Part shown: positions 32,714 to 42,953 of the stretch, piece by piece | How positions within the stretch are numbered: the first letter of the stretch is position 1 | Layout: each line of letters starts with the position of its first letter | Assembly: GCA_964035575.1 (NCBI GenBank) | Contig: OZ037923.1 | Location: 868,001 to 932,000 of the forward strand | DNA: 64,000 bases | Reading direction: 5' to 3' | Source of the DNA: Rhynchopus sp. YZ270_cl-10 | Taxonomy: Eukaryota > Euglenozoa > Diplonemea > Diplonemida > Diplonemidae | Notes under the pieces: model-generated | Told to the model about the DNA's origin: nothing | Seen by the model: only the letters and a program-made list of their open reading frames with translations | Database searches by the model: none | Translations under genes and position numbers: made by a program

Positions 32714-34015
32714 AAAACTTGGTTGTATTAGTGTAGACACCCGAGGATGAACTCCACTATGCAACCTTTTTTTTTACTTGGTGCAAAACACTGATCATTT
32801 GGACTAGTAGCACCACTAGTAGCACTCCTCTTGAGAAATAGTCTTGTCGTGAGCAGGTTGACTTAGGGTGGGAGTTGGAAGAGGGGATTGAGGAAAGTAT
32901 TCTTGACACGGGATTCTAAATGGGGAGGATTTTATATTAAATGCGGACACCCCCAAGGGATGTAGGCACTATATAAAAGAGGAAGGGGGAGGGGGTTTTG
33001 TTGGAAAAATAAAAAGTGGAAATTTTAATCTGTTGTTAATCGATGAGATGGAATGGGGGGGGGAAGTGAGCAGCAGAGATTGGGGTACAAAAGACCTACT
33101 GGTCTGACCCAATATTGCTTTGGGGAAAACAAAAAGAAGAATAAAAAAGAAAAAAAAATCTTGTAAAGTTGAACCTAAACGTACGTTAGTCACCTGGAAA
33201 AAAAAAATGTTGGCCAGTGTGTAAGTTACCCACTTTTTATTTGAATTTTCTTGTGGAAAAAAAAAAAACGCTTTTCTTTGTGTGCCAAAACCTGAATACA
33301 AAAGAGTGCTATTTCTGTGTTTTTATTTAAAACCCTCGTTCTTCTATCTAATTAACGGAGGGAAGGGGGACAAAAGAAAGCAAACTATCAGGACATTCAC
33401 ATTGCGTCTAATTCAACAGAGAAACAGAACGTATTTAGAGGAACAATCGTTTTTTATACATTTTTTTATTGATAAATTGTTGGAGGTAGTTGTAGGTCCC
33501 GCAGTTTGCGTTGCCACAGTTGTGCAAATCTCCACTTTGTGTATACTCACCTTTAAAAAAAAATAGGTCAACCCTGAGCCACTCATTTTTGCTGTTGTTC
33601 CGCCATTTGCTTGGGCGCATTTTTCGGCTCGCACGCCCATGCCTGTTGCGTTAAATACATTTTAGTCATCAGTGATCATGTTTACCACAAAAAAAATCAG
33701 AAGAAAAATTTAATAAGAACCTAAGCTTCTCATTCCTTAGTCACCTTTTTTTAATCACAAATGGTCATCATACAACATCAGCTGTTAAGCCGAAATAATA
33801 ACAAAGGTTATGGTTGCCCTAAAGCCTCTTGTGATTAGTCACCTTGATCACAATGGGAAAAGAAAAAAAAGCAAAAGGGTTGGTAAGATGTGCCCATGGT
33901 CAGCGCAATGACTATCTGTATAGCTGGCTTGAGGAAACCCCCCAACCAGGCAAGCTCTCATATTAGATCAGAGAAGCCCCTCTCTAAGCTTCAGCCATAC
34001 ACAGCGGTGAAAATC
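30876..34015. other. AT- and homopolymer-rich spacer
   Basis: No gene is supported. It contains long T runs (32583-32600 and about 34 T ending at 32712), a C-family repeat at 31244-31300, the acctacc/ggtagg hairpin at 31101-31116, two ggagTAGTGTAG-type repeats (32620-32680, 33470-33540), a full cacccgaggatgaac-type copy (32711-32760) and three hairpin remnants (33165, 33715, 33830). Confidence 0.45.
32711..32760 (+). repeat. TAGTGTAG...CTCCACTA dispersed repeat (intact copy)
   Basis: ttgaaaacttggttgtatta, gtgtagacacccgagg, atgaactccactat. Other copies: 35182-35235 (minus), 35708-35756, 49751-49799, 55370-55420, and one split by the large retroelement (55861-55888 with 63939-63979). The outer TAGTG and CACTA can pair. 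Confidence 0.7.
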
Positions 34016-34017
34016 TT

Positions 34018-34140
34018 GGGCAGTAAGCCCGGGAAAACCCGGGCTTAATTAATTTTGCGCAGAGCAAGCCCGGGTTCGAAGGCCGGGTTTACCCGGGCTT
34101 AAGCCTGGGTTTTCCCCGGGTTTTAACTTTTCTGGGGTGG
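34018..34140. repeat. AAGCCCGGG palindrome cluster
   Basis: Several aagcccggg, cccgggctt and gggttt units pair with each other. A similar unit with the same linker (aattaattttgc) lies at 34795-34870. The DNA between (34141-34794) includes the inverted copy of the 13.45 kb repeat (34560-34680). No gene. Confidence 0.55.
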
Positions 34141-34870
34141 GATGCCCCACCCCACTCCGGGGGGTGTAGCCTCAGGGTGCAGCCCGGGGTAGTCAGTCGC
34201 CGAAACGAAGCTCTGTTGACAGAAAACAACAAAGTCAGTAAAGAAACACACACATGTCTATACTCAAGGGTTACCCACACCCAGAGCGCGACTTAATTGG
34301 TCAAACGCCGAAGGAAAAGGAAGCATGCATCATGGCGAAATAATAAAAGTAGCGTACCGTGCGCCTGCGGCGCAAGATTGCAACCCACCCTTCCCATCAC
34401 ATAATTTGGCTGTAAAAATGTGCAATTTTAAGCTCAATTTTTTGAAATGGTGCGTACCGTGGCTTCGCTTTGGGTGCCATGACCGCCCTTTCTTTGTTAT
34501 AAATGTACTGTGGCTACTGACAATTCGCGCCTGGTGCACGAATTGCTATCAATGAAGTGCTGAATTAGATAACCGAGGAATTTTCATATTCCGCTGGAGG
34601 CAACTTGAGCTGGGTTGGGGACCCGGCTCGACCGAGTTTCAGCGAAAACCCCCAAAACCTATAATATCCCCTGCGGAGGGGGAAATTATTTTTTTGGGCT
34701 GACCGAGCCAGCCCCTCGTGGGCGGAATTCTCTTTTGAACCCTGGGTTTGCAGAAAATTTTTTACACCAGTATTTTAATTATTTTCACAAAAAAACCAAG
34801 CCCGGGTACAAACCCGGGCTTCGAATTAATTTTGCTAGCTGGGGAAGCCCGGGATTTTCAACCCTGGCCA

Positions 34871-35799
34871 TACACCCTTTTTTTTTTGAAAAAACATCCA
34901 AAAAAACAAAATCATACCTGGTGGTGGAAGAACGCAGGGGCGTCGCTCTGGTCGTCTTTGCGTGTCAGGGCGGACATAATTGGGACCTGTGGTTTGGGGT
35001 GTGTGGTTTGATACCTAATATGGGGTAATTCTTGCACAGAATATGGCCCCAATGTGTGTGTGTGTGTGTTTTGAGAACAGGTGTGGGTCATCCCTAGCAG
35101 TTGGAATATAGCCCATAGTGTGTGTGGGTGTGGATGCGGGCATGAAGAGGGTGATCGTTATGAGAAATGGAAGAGAAAAACATAGTGGAGTTCATCCTCG
35201 GGTGTCGACACTAATACAACTAAGTTTTCAAAAAAACATCAAATTACCCGCAAAATACCCTCAATTGGATGCCAAGTTTCTTGGACTATTGTACATTGAA
35301 AGAAAAGGGGTGAATGCGCCTCACACATCTGCTTACCACTGTCGTTGTCGTGGTGGGGGAAAAGGCGGAAGATACAATAACTGTGCACCATGGGTGGACT
35401 CCCAACCATGCAGTCTTACTCATCCATAATCGGGGGTTTGCATCTGATATGCTCTACCCCCCGCTTCCTCTCAGGAAAAGGAAAAAAGGGGCAAGACCAT
35501 AAATCGCGTAACAGAACCGAAAAGGGGAGATGTGCACACCTGTGTTGCGTTCATCATGGCGCTGGGTGCCACCACAAAGCCGATTGCGACGCCACCAATG
35601 GCGGATGCTCCCTTCATGAACAGCATTGTTGAGGGTGAGGTGTGGTGTGTGGTGTGTGTGTGTGTCAACGAAACGTCGTGATACCTGTCATGTGTGTGTT
35701 TTTTTTTGGAAACTTGGTTGTATTAGTGTAGCCACCCTAGAGTGTGCTCCACTATATAGTGTTTTTTTAAAGATTGGGGTAAATGTGCGAGAGAATGTA
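34871..35799. other. Spacer, partly gene-like in composition, no gene recognised
   Basis: Short open frames only. A GT microsatellite lies at 35053-35070, a TAGTGTAG-type repeat on the minus strand at 35182-35235, and a TG-rich stretch at 35640-35665. The strand at about 35560-35640 (minus: MNATQV, with GVAIGFVVAPSAMM on the other side of it) is hydrophobic, but too short to call. Confidence 0.35.
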
Positions 35800-37185
35800 T
35801 CAGATGTCTCTGCTGTGAGTGGTCTCTCAGGAAGGTGTTCGGATTGTGGATGTGCAGCTTGTGTGTCTGTTCGGGTGTTTACATCTCAGGCAAGCATGAT
35901 GGGCGGGCGAGGGGTAGGCCCTCCACATCCCACCGGAGGACTTGCCTTGTGTGTTGGATTAGCTTCCGTGTGCAAAAAAAAGAGGAATGTGTGGAACAAA
36001 ATCAGAGGTCAGGACAAATGAAAGTCTTGTCGTCACAAAAAATGAATTTTCCGACTGAGAGATCAGGTATTGAAGACAGTGTGAGTTTTTCATCATCTGC
36101 ATTCCAACAAAGAGCTGAGTGAAGAAAAGGGTGCAGAGAACAGAAACGAACAGGCAAGACAACACGAAAGCAGTCAGAGAGCCAATAGATATAACAGTAT
36201 CGACATTGGGAAAAAGGCCCTCGCGTACAGGTCTGTGAAGAGTTACTTTTATCATCATGTGTGGTGTTGTGTGTCGCTTGCTTTCGTTCTGTTCTTCAGT
36301 CGTAAATCCCGATGAAAGGTAGCTTCATATCGTAAGATCAGGTCTTGAAACACATAAATAAAATCATCATCAGCACACATCTCTCACGCTCAGAACATGT
36401 GGATGTGCAGCTATGAACCCCGCTCCGTCACATCTCTCAGGCAAGCATGATGGGCGGGCGAGGGGTAGGCCCTCCACATCCCGCCGGAGGACTTGCCTTG
36501 TGTTTGTGAAGGTATTTGTACACATCGTGAGTGAAAGTCTTGCGCACACAGTTGCCCTGCATTTCCTACAAAAGATGCCTTATGGTCGAGGGCAGAGTAC
36601 AGGTTTGATCAGTGTGGCGTGTTGTGTTCTTCAGATCTCTTCTCGCTGCAGCTCTCAGGCAAGCATGATAGGCAGGCGAGGGGTAGGCCCTCCACATCCC
36701 GCCGGAGGACTTGCCATGTGTGTTGGATTAGCTTCCGTGTGCAAAAAGAGGAATGTGTGGAACAAAATCAGAGGTCAGGACAAATGAAAGTCTTGTCGTC
36801 ACAAAAAATGAATTTTCCGACTGAGAGATCAGGTATTGAAGACAGTGTGAGTTTTTCATCATCTGCATTCCAACAAAGAGCTGAGTGAAGAAAAGGGTGC
36901 AGAGAACAGAAACGAACAGGCAAGACAACACGAAAGCAGTCAGAGAGCCAATAGATATAACAGTATCGACATTGGGAAAAAGGTCCTCGCGTACAGGTCT
37001 GTGAAGAGTTACTTTTATCATCATGTGTGGTGTTGTGTGTCGCTCGCGTTGGTTCTGTTCTTCAGTCGTAAATCCCGATGAAAGGTAGCTTCATATCGTA
37101 AGATCAGGTCTTGAAACACATAAATAAAATCATCATCAACACACATGCTCAGAACACGTGGATGTTCAGCTGTGAACTCCATCAT
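35800..37185. repeat. Complex repeat array B with three GC-rich hairpins
   Basis: The same blocks as 22230-24040 occur in the same order: hairpin blocks at 35889-35946, 36440-36497 and 36658-36715 and the blocks gaattttccgactgagagat and cagagaacagaaacgaacag. Divergence from array A is small (a few percent by eye), so the two arrays are recent relatives. A TAGTGTAG-type repeat stands just left of it. Confidence 0.8.
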
Positions 37186-37737
37186 CTGTGCGCTTCAACA
37201 GGGAAAAACGAGGGGAAAAAACAGGGAGAACATCTTGCCTGCCAAAATCTGGTGACGGGGACAACATTTAGAAAAAGACCTGTTTTTTATTTCAACATTA
37301 TTTTTAACGATGTTCTTCGTTACGTTGGCAAACCCCCAGAGAGGGGAAAACAAAACATTTTAAATTTACCCTGTGCAATAACACAAGGAGAGAAACCCGA
37401 ACCACAGATATGTTTTCCCCCAGTCATGCATCATACATCTTGTGGTATCGGAGAAAAGGGAAGTTGTCTGTGCACACTCCTGCACCAAAAAACAAAACAA
37501 AAAAATGAGCAAGTAAAAAAGCGAAAAAGGGGAATAATACGCATCACTGCGTCAAAAGTAAAAATAAAGTTGACGTGAAATACGAAAGCCTGTGGATGCG
37601 CAGACGCCGAGAAGGACCAGCAAAAAAAAGAGAAGAAAAAAATATTTCAGTTTTGTCAACTCTTTGCGCTCATATTGAATTGGCTGTGGTGGTGGGACTG
37701 GAGACAAGACTCCATATACCTTTGACAACACAGTACT

Positions 37738-38275
37738 GGGGTTTTGCTCCCTTTCCACACTATGTGCACCACGTGTACACGATGCTCTACTTGGAGCCTT
37801 TGCGGTCCTTATCTTAGATACGTTGGAAGGAGAAAAGAGAAAATTGTAGTTATTGATGCAGGAACCTCTGAATGACCTACTGTACGATGCCAGCCATCCA
37901 GATGAAAGCACAACCCTGCGACCTACAACAAAAGAGTGTAAAAAGGAAAATGGAAAAAGCGTGGGGTGAAATACAAAGAAAAAAGCAAGAAAATTTGACT
38001 TGACATACAAAAAGCCCTCCCGTAGACAGTGCACCTTGGTACAATGACCGGTGCACCGTGGGTGGATCCCAGGCATGCAGTTATACGTTGACAGAAAAGA
38101 AAGTAGAGATGAACCTAAGCCTCTCGTGCTTAGGTTCGTCTATAAACTTAAAATAAATCATTGAGTCTTATAAGCTGTGCAAACAAGTCTCATGATTAAA
38201 AGAGGGAGAAAAAAAGAGGAAAGTGGAGGGAGCTTTCTGAGTGGTTGTAGAAGGGTGGTCTTTGACGTGAGTGCT
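37738..38275. repeat. Remnant flank of a fourth zinc-repeat gene unit
   Basis: In order, this region has the same blocks that lie upstream of the gene copies: cacgtgtacacgatgctcta, cttatcttagatacgttgga, the agccctc-gacagtgcacc block, the gaacctaagc/gcttaggttc hairpin (38107-38141), then gcaaacaagtctcatgatta and gggagctttctgagtggttg. No zinc-repeat coding sequence is attached on its left, so a gene copy was probably lost here. Confidence 0.65.
38107..38141 (+). repeat. CTCTCGT-loop hairpin, 14-bp stem (best-paired copy)
   Basis: agatgaacctaagc, loop ctctcgt, gcttaggttcgtct: 13 Watson-Crick pairs and one G-T. Identical copies lie at 40941-40975; close ones at 42317-42351, 45602-45636 and 46074-46108, all in the zinc-repeat gene flanks. 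Confidence 0.75.
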
Positions 38276-38491
38276 GAAAGCGAGCACTCAGCACAGCAGA
38301 AGATGATCATATTATTGAAGCCTATTCGCAGTGTTTTTTCTCTTCGGGGAATGAGGGGAACTATGACGACACCACCTAAGTAATGACTCCAGACCACCTC
38401 AGGAGGTTGCAACAGAGGGGTGAAAGAGGAGTGAACGCCTCACACATCCTCCACCAAACTTCCCCCAGCACCAACACGACGGTGAAGTAAC

Positions 38492-40405
38492 TTACATTCC
38501 ATGTGAAGGGACACGGAATGTGACATGTACCACACCAACGCTGGCTATGAGCCTGGCGTCTATACATCTACCACACCAATCCCGCAGGTCTTTGCTCTCA
38601 GCCACATCATTCACGAAGCGCTGATCGTTAATAGTCGCCCCACTGATTGACAACATGTCCAATGACACATCGGGAGGAGCATCGATGTCTATCGTCAACT
38701 CCTTCAGAGATGCCACCGCTGCTTTCCAACGCCGCGTCCCTGGAAACTCAGCAACCATGCTGGACATCCCCCACAGCTCCGTCACACAGGGACGCTCCTC
38801 GGGTTTGGGCGACAAATTGAATGCGATGCTGATAAGCCCACTAGCACCCGGTGGGGACAAGTCTTCCTCAAGAAAGGGAAGCAGATGTGTGATCACGCCG
38901 CCAGTTGCACCGACAGTCAAACGACGGAGGGATGGGCAGCACTGTCTCAGCCTGCCACTGTCTTCTGGAAGCATTGCCATGCCTGCAGGCAGCCGAATGC
39001 GCATCTCGTACACAGAACGGCTGTGTTGCAAAATAGCAGACACACTTATCGAAGGACCAAGGACAGAAACGTCGACACCATTCAGACGAACACCTTTTTC
39101 GCACAACCGGCGCAGCGTCTCCACTGTGTTGCTCTTCACAATTTTGATGTCGTGCAATCTCTGTATCCAACTTCCGCGGAGAGTGGGAAGGTCCACTGAG
39201 GGGTGACCGGGCAGGTTCAGAATCGTAAGCTTGCTCAGCTTTGTTGTATTCTTCAAATCCTTGTTGGTTGGCCTGCCTGAGGGGCATGTGATGGTCTTCA
39301 CGTTGGTCCACAGACCGGCTTGGAGCATCTTGGAGAGTGGCCATTTTTCTTCGAAGAACTGTGTCAGCTTCGGCATGTCGGTGCCTGTCTCGTCTGTGCT
39401 GATGAGTGTGATGTTGATGATTTTTATTGGCATGTCCTCACGCTCCTCAGCAGTGTCGTGAATAAACGTGCTCACCTCCCGCAAGAATTCGATCGTCTGA
39501 AGAGTCTGATCGCTCCCTCGAATAATGAACTCGGCGGTGTGGAAGGAGTGTTTGCAGTTGCCTTCGTGAGTGTTGCGCATTTCCACATCAGTGAAGGACG
39601 TCACCTTCTTTGTGTGGGGGTGTCGAGACGTCTTCACCCCACACCTCCTGCATGGGAATAACTGCATATTCTGCTGGTAGCTGTCGTCACAGTGTTCAAA
39701 AGCTGGTGGGGTGAACTTGACTTCGAATTTCGTGTTTCCTTTTCCCGGCACACAGTTGAACTCGTGGGCGTAACGAAGCACCTTGTTGGCAAACCTATTT
39801 CCCTTGGAAGACTCGGGTCCACGCTTTCTGCACGGAAACAATTTTCTGGCGTCGATGCTGCTGGTTTTGATGGGAACGGGTTTTGTGTTTCTTCTCGACA
39901 CGCAGTTGTCTTCGTGGGCGTAACGAAGCGACTCGTCGGTGAACTTAATTCCCCTCTTAGACATCTCAACTCCACACTTCCTGCATGGAAACAATTTGCT
40001 GTTGTCGATGCAGTTGTTTTGGATGGGAACGGCGTTTGTGTTTCGTTGTCCCGGTACGCAGCTGTCTTCGTGGTCGTCGCGAAGAGACTCGTCGGTGAAC
40101 TTATCTACCTTCTTAGCTGGGGTGGACTTGACGTCGAAGTCAAAGTTTATGTTTCTTTTTATCGACGTGCAGTTGTCTTCGTTGGCGTAACGAAGCACCT
40201 TGTTGGCGAACCTAATTCCCTTGGAAGACTCGAGTCCACGCTTTCTGGTGTTGCCGATGCTGCTGGTTTTGATGGGAACGGATTTTGTGTTTCTATTTCC
40301 CGGCACGCAGTTGTCTTCATGGTCGTCCCGAAGCGACTCGTCGCTGAACTTATTTCCCCTTACAGACTCCTTTGCTCCACACTTTCTGCACGGATAACAC
40401 TCCAT
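38492..40405 (-). CDS. Zinc-repeat protein, copy 1 (C-terminally shortened)
   Basis: Unknown function. The N-terminal half carries six repeats based on C-x2-C-x19-H-x3-C (for example PCRKCGAKE...LRDDHEDNC). Two of these keep little of the CxxC and one has CRKRG, so perhaps three bind zinc. A last, longer repeat (x24 spacing, CRRCGVKTSRHP) leads into a C-terminal half with recurring L-x2-L-x-I/V strands (LTILNLPGHP, LRRLTVGATG, LKELTIDID) that suggests a degenerate leucine-rich fold. Compared with copy 2, a deletion of about 515 bp (copy 2 positions 42800-43317) removed the last 110 or so residues and the end now reads into former 3' flank. The start is the ATG giving MECYPCRKCG. A longer frame starts at 40516, but a TATCCTTCAG acceptor-like site lies between the two, so a 5' intron is possible. 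Confidence 0.75.
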   Translation of the reverse strand: MECYPCRKCGAKESVRGNKFSDESLRDDHEDNCVPGNRNTKSVPIKTSSIGNTRKRGLESSKGIRFANKVLRYANEDNCTSIKRNINFDFDVKSTPAKKVDKFTDESLRDDHEDSCVPGQRNTNAVPIQNNCIDNSKLFPCRKCGVEMSKRGIKFTDESLRYAHEDNCVSRRNTKPVPIKTSSIDARKLFPCRKRGPESSKGNRFANKVLRYAHEFNCVPGKGNTKFEVKFTPPAFEHCDDSYQQNMQLFPCRRCGVKTSRHPHTKKVTSFTDVEMRNTHEGNCKHSFHTAEFIIRGSDQTLQTIEFLREVSTFIHDTAEEREDMPIKIINITLISTDETGTDMPKLTQFFEEKWPLSKMLQAGLWTNVKTITCPSGRPTNKDLKNTTKLSKLTILNLPGHPSVDLPTLRGSWIQRLHDIKIVKSNTVETLRRLCEKGVRLNGVDVSVLGPSISVSAILQHSRSVYEMRIRLPAGMAMLPEDSGRLRQCCPSLRRLTVGATGGVITHLLPFLEEDLSPPGASGLISIAFNLSPKPEERPCVTELWGMSSMVAEFPGTRRWKAAVASLKELTIDIDAPPDVSLDMLSISGATINDQRFVNDVAESKDLRDWCGRCIDARLIASVGVVHVTFRVPSHGM

Positions 40406-41140
40406 CCTCTGCTCACCCTGAAGGATATGTGTGTGTGTTGCTATGTTGCTGTGGATGTGGAGGGTGGTGGTGGGTGGGCAAGACACGTGCAGGGGAGTAG
40501 AAAGTAAATGCACCACACCCCTTCTTTTGAAAACCTTGTATTCGTGTGGACACGAGGGTGCTACGCTATCCTTTTTTGTTTGTCATCTCTTTTTTTAGTA
40601 CTGTTTGGTCGTCAAACCAACATTTGCTGTTTTCTTCTTCTTGCTTTTATCAGTGCGGTCCGAGAGAGGGGTTTGTTCCCTTTCCACACTATGTGCGCCA
40701 CGTGTACACGATGCTCTACTTGGAGTTGCCAAGACCTTTGCGGTCCTTATCTTAGATACGTTGGAAGGGGAAAAGGGAAAAGTGTGGGTATGTAAAATAC
40801 AACAGAAAAAAACAAGAAAATACTTGAAATACAAAAGCCCTCTCAGTTGACAGTGCACCTTGGTACAATGACCGGTGCACTGTGGACCCCAGTCATGCGG
40901 TCCTACATCCATTTCGAGGTTGACAGAGAAAAAAATTTAGAGATGAACCTAAGCCTCTCGTGCTTAGGTTCGTCTGTAAACTTAAAATAAATCACTGAAT
41001 CTTGTAAGCTGCGCAAACAAGTTCCATGATTAAAAGAGGGAGAAAATGGAGGGAGCTTTCTGAGTGGTTGCAGAAGGGTGGTCTTTGACGGGGGGTTGAT
41101 TTAACAAGGCAACCCTTGTTATGTAGCTAGTTATAAATAT

Positions 41141-41979
41141 GGACTCGTCCGGAAACCCCTCTGGTAAGATTCATCATTTTGGGTATTTTTGGGTTTTTTT
41201 GATGATGCCCCCCACAAAAAGTGCATCTAAGTGATATTCTGATATGAAAATAGGTTTTTGGGGGGGTCTGAGGCTATATTTTCGCTTTTTTAATCAGATT
41301 TTCAGCCTTTTATTGTCGTTCTTCTGGATCTCTTCTCTCTTTCTCTTAATCCTGTCATGCCGCCTTGACAAGGTTTCATTGACCTCTGTCAAATCTACTG
41401 GATCAATGCCAGGGACTTTTGCTTTGTGGGTCACCTTGGATGTGGAGACTCCATAGTAAATACAGGTTCCCTCCGTGTCAGAGTACACGCTGAAATGACA
41501 CGACCGTTGCTCGGGTAGCAGTACACAGAAGAAAAGAGATTGATGGAAAGAAGGGTGCGCTGATACGTTATCTCAGTACGAGGTAATGAGATAACGAAGG
41601 CCTCTGTGTGGGGAAGCTCGCGCAGGGCACCGACAATGACCCCTACGGTAAGGATCTCCTGACAACAAGAATCATCAGAGAGATGGTTCGAAACGACACC
41701 AAGTGTGCGTCGCACCCATTCTTACCGTGTTTCTCGACAAAAAAGGGAACTTTACTGCTGTCATTGCCACGTTTATGAAATGTCCAAAAATACGTAAAAA
41801 AATATAAGTAAAAAGGGGGGGAGGGGAAATAAACAAAAATAAATGCCCAAAATATGCCCTCTGGGGTGGTAGGTGTATGGTGGGTATCAAAAAATTGGGT
41901 TGTTTGGGTGTTTTGAGCAGAAAAACCTTAAAAACCCCCAAAAGGATGAATCTTACCAGGAGGGTTTCCGGACGGACCC
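41141..41979. mobile_element. 839-bp DNA transposon with 4-bp ATAT duplication; empty site known
   Basis: The inverted ends share CGTCCGGAAACCC and GGTAAGATTCATC (about 33 bases with few mismatches). ATAT stands at 41137-41140 and 41980-41983. The homologous unit at 45793 reads ataaatataactag without the insert, which proves the boundaries. On the minus strand, 41294-41715 carries two overlapping protein-like frames (LPHTEAFVISLP; GTCIYYGVSTSKVTHKAKVPG), neither resembling a transposase I know. The superfamily is undecided. Confidence 0.85.
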
Positions 41980-42359
41980 ATATAACTAGTTACCCCCACC
42001 TTGTTATGTGTGCCTCACTTTCGAGGCATAACTAGGTCGCCGTGTTTTCTTTTTGGAAGGTGTGTAGGGGAAACAGTGTTCTTTGTTTATATGAAAGATA
42101 GGAAGAGAAGTGGCCGACCTACTCCTTGTACCACTAAAGTACGTTGGGTGAAAAGGGAAAAATGGAAAATGGAAAAAGTGGGTGGGATAATATTGCGGTC
42201 GTGCAACAGACAAAGTATTTTCACGTGAAATTTTAAAAAAAACTTGAAATACAAAAACCGCCACCCCAACCATGCGGTCCTAAAGCCATTTCAAGCTTGG
42301 TTGATAAAAAACGTAGAGATGAACCTAAGCCTCTCGTGCTTGGGTTGGCTTATAAACTT

Positions 42360-42953
42360 AAATCATTGAATCTTGTAATCTGTGCAAACAAGTTTCGTGA
42401 TTGAGAAAAGGGGAGAGGGAAGAAAATAAGAAAATGGGACAGGGAAATAGCTACGGGAAAAGGGGGGGGAAAGGGGGCTGTTTGGGCACTTTTTTGGGGG
42501 GCTTCCCCCGACCCCCAGAGTCATAGTGCATCATCGCAAAAGTGAGTTTTTTTCCCCGCTGGAACGGGGTTGAAGCCGACTCGCAACATTTCTTTTCTTC
42601 TGACGATGATTCACACTGGAGTGCCGGAGTGGGGGAACTATGACGCCACCTAAGTAATGACTCCAGACCATCTCAGGAGGTTGCAACAGAGGGGTGAAAG
42701 AGGAGTGCACGCCTCACACATCCTCCACCAAACTTCCCCCCAGCACGACGGTGAAATAACTTACATTCCATGTGAAGGGACATGGAATGTGACATGTACC
42801 ACCACCTGACTTTGCCTGAAATATGATGGAGTTTGTGCTGGATAATGGAAAGGGAAAGAAAAAGAAGATGGAAATGCAAACGCCTCACCGTTCAAGGCAC
42901 TGAAGGGGCGAAGAAAAAGAGAGGGGGAAAAAAAAAACGTTTGTGCTATGAAC
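42360..42953. other. 3' flank of zinc-repeat gene 2
   Basis: Shared blocks with the other units: gcaaacaagtttcgtgattg (42380s), taagtaatgactccagacca (about 42650), gaggttgcaacagaggggtg and the short inverted pair cattccatgtgaagggaca. Between them is a unique G-rich piece (42450-42560). No gene. Confidence 0.5.

Noticed and set aside
39692-40507. Long plus-strand open frame antisense to zinc-repeat gene 1 (and similar frames at 44127-45071 and 48221-48966)
   Set aside because: They mirror the repeat structure of the minus-strand genes. The minus frames have Cys/His spacing and domain order; the plus frames are compositional shadows.
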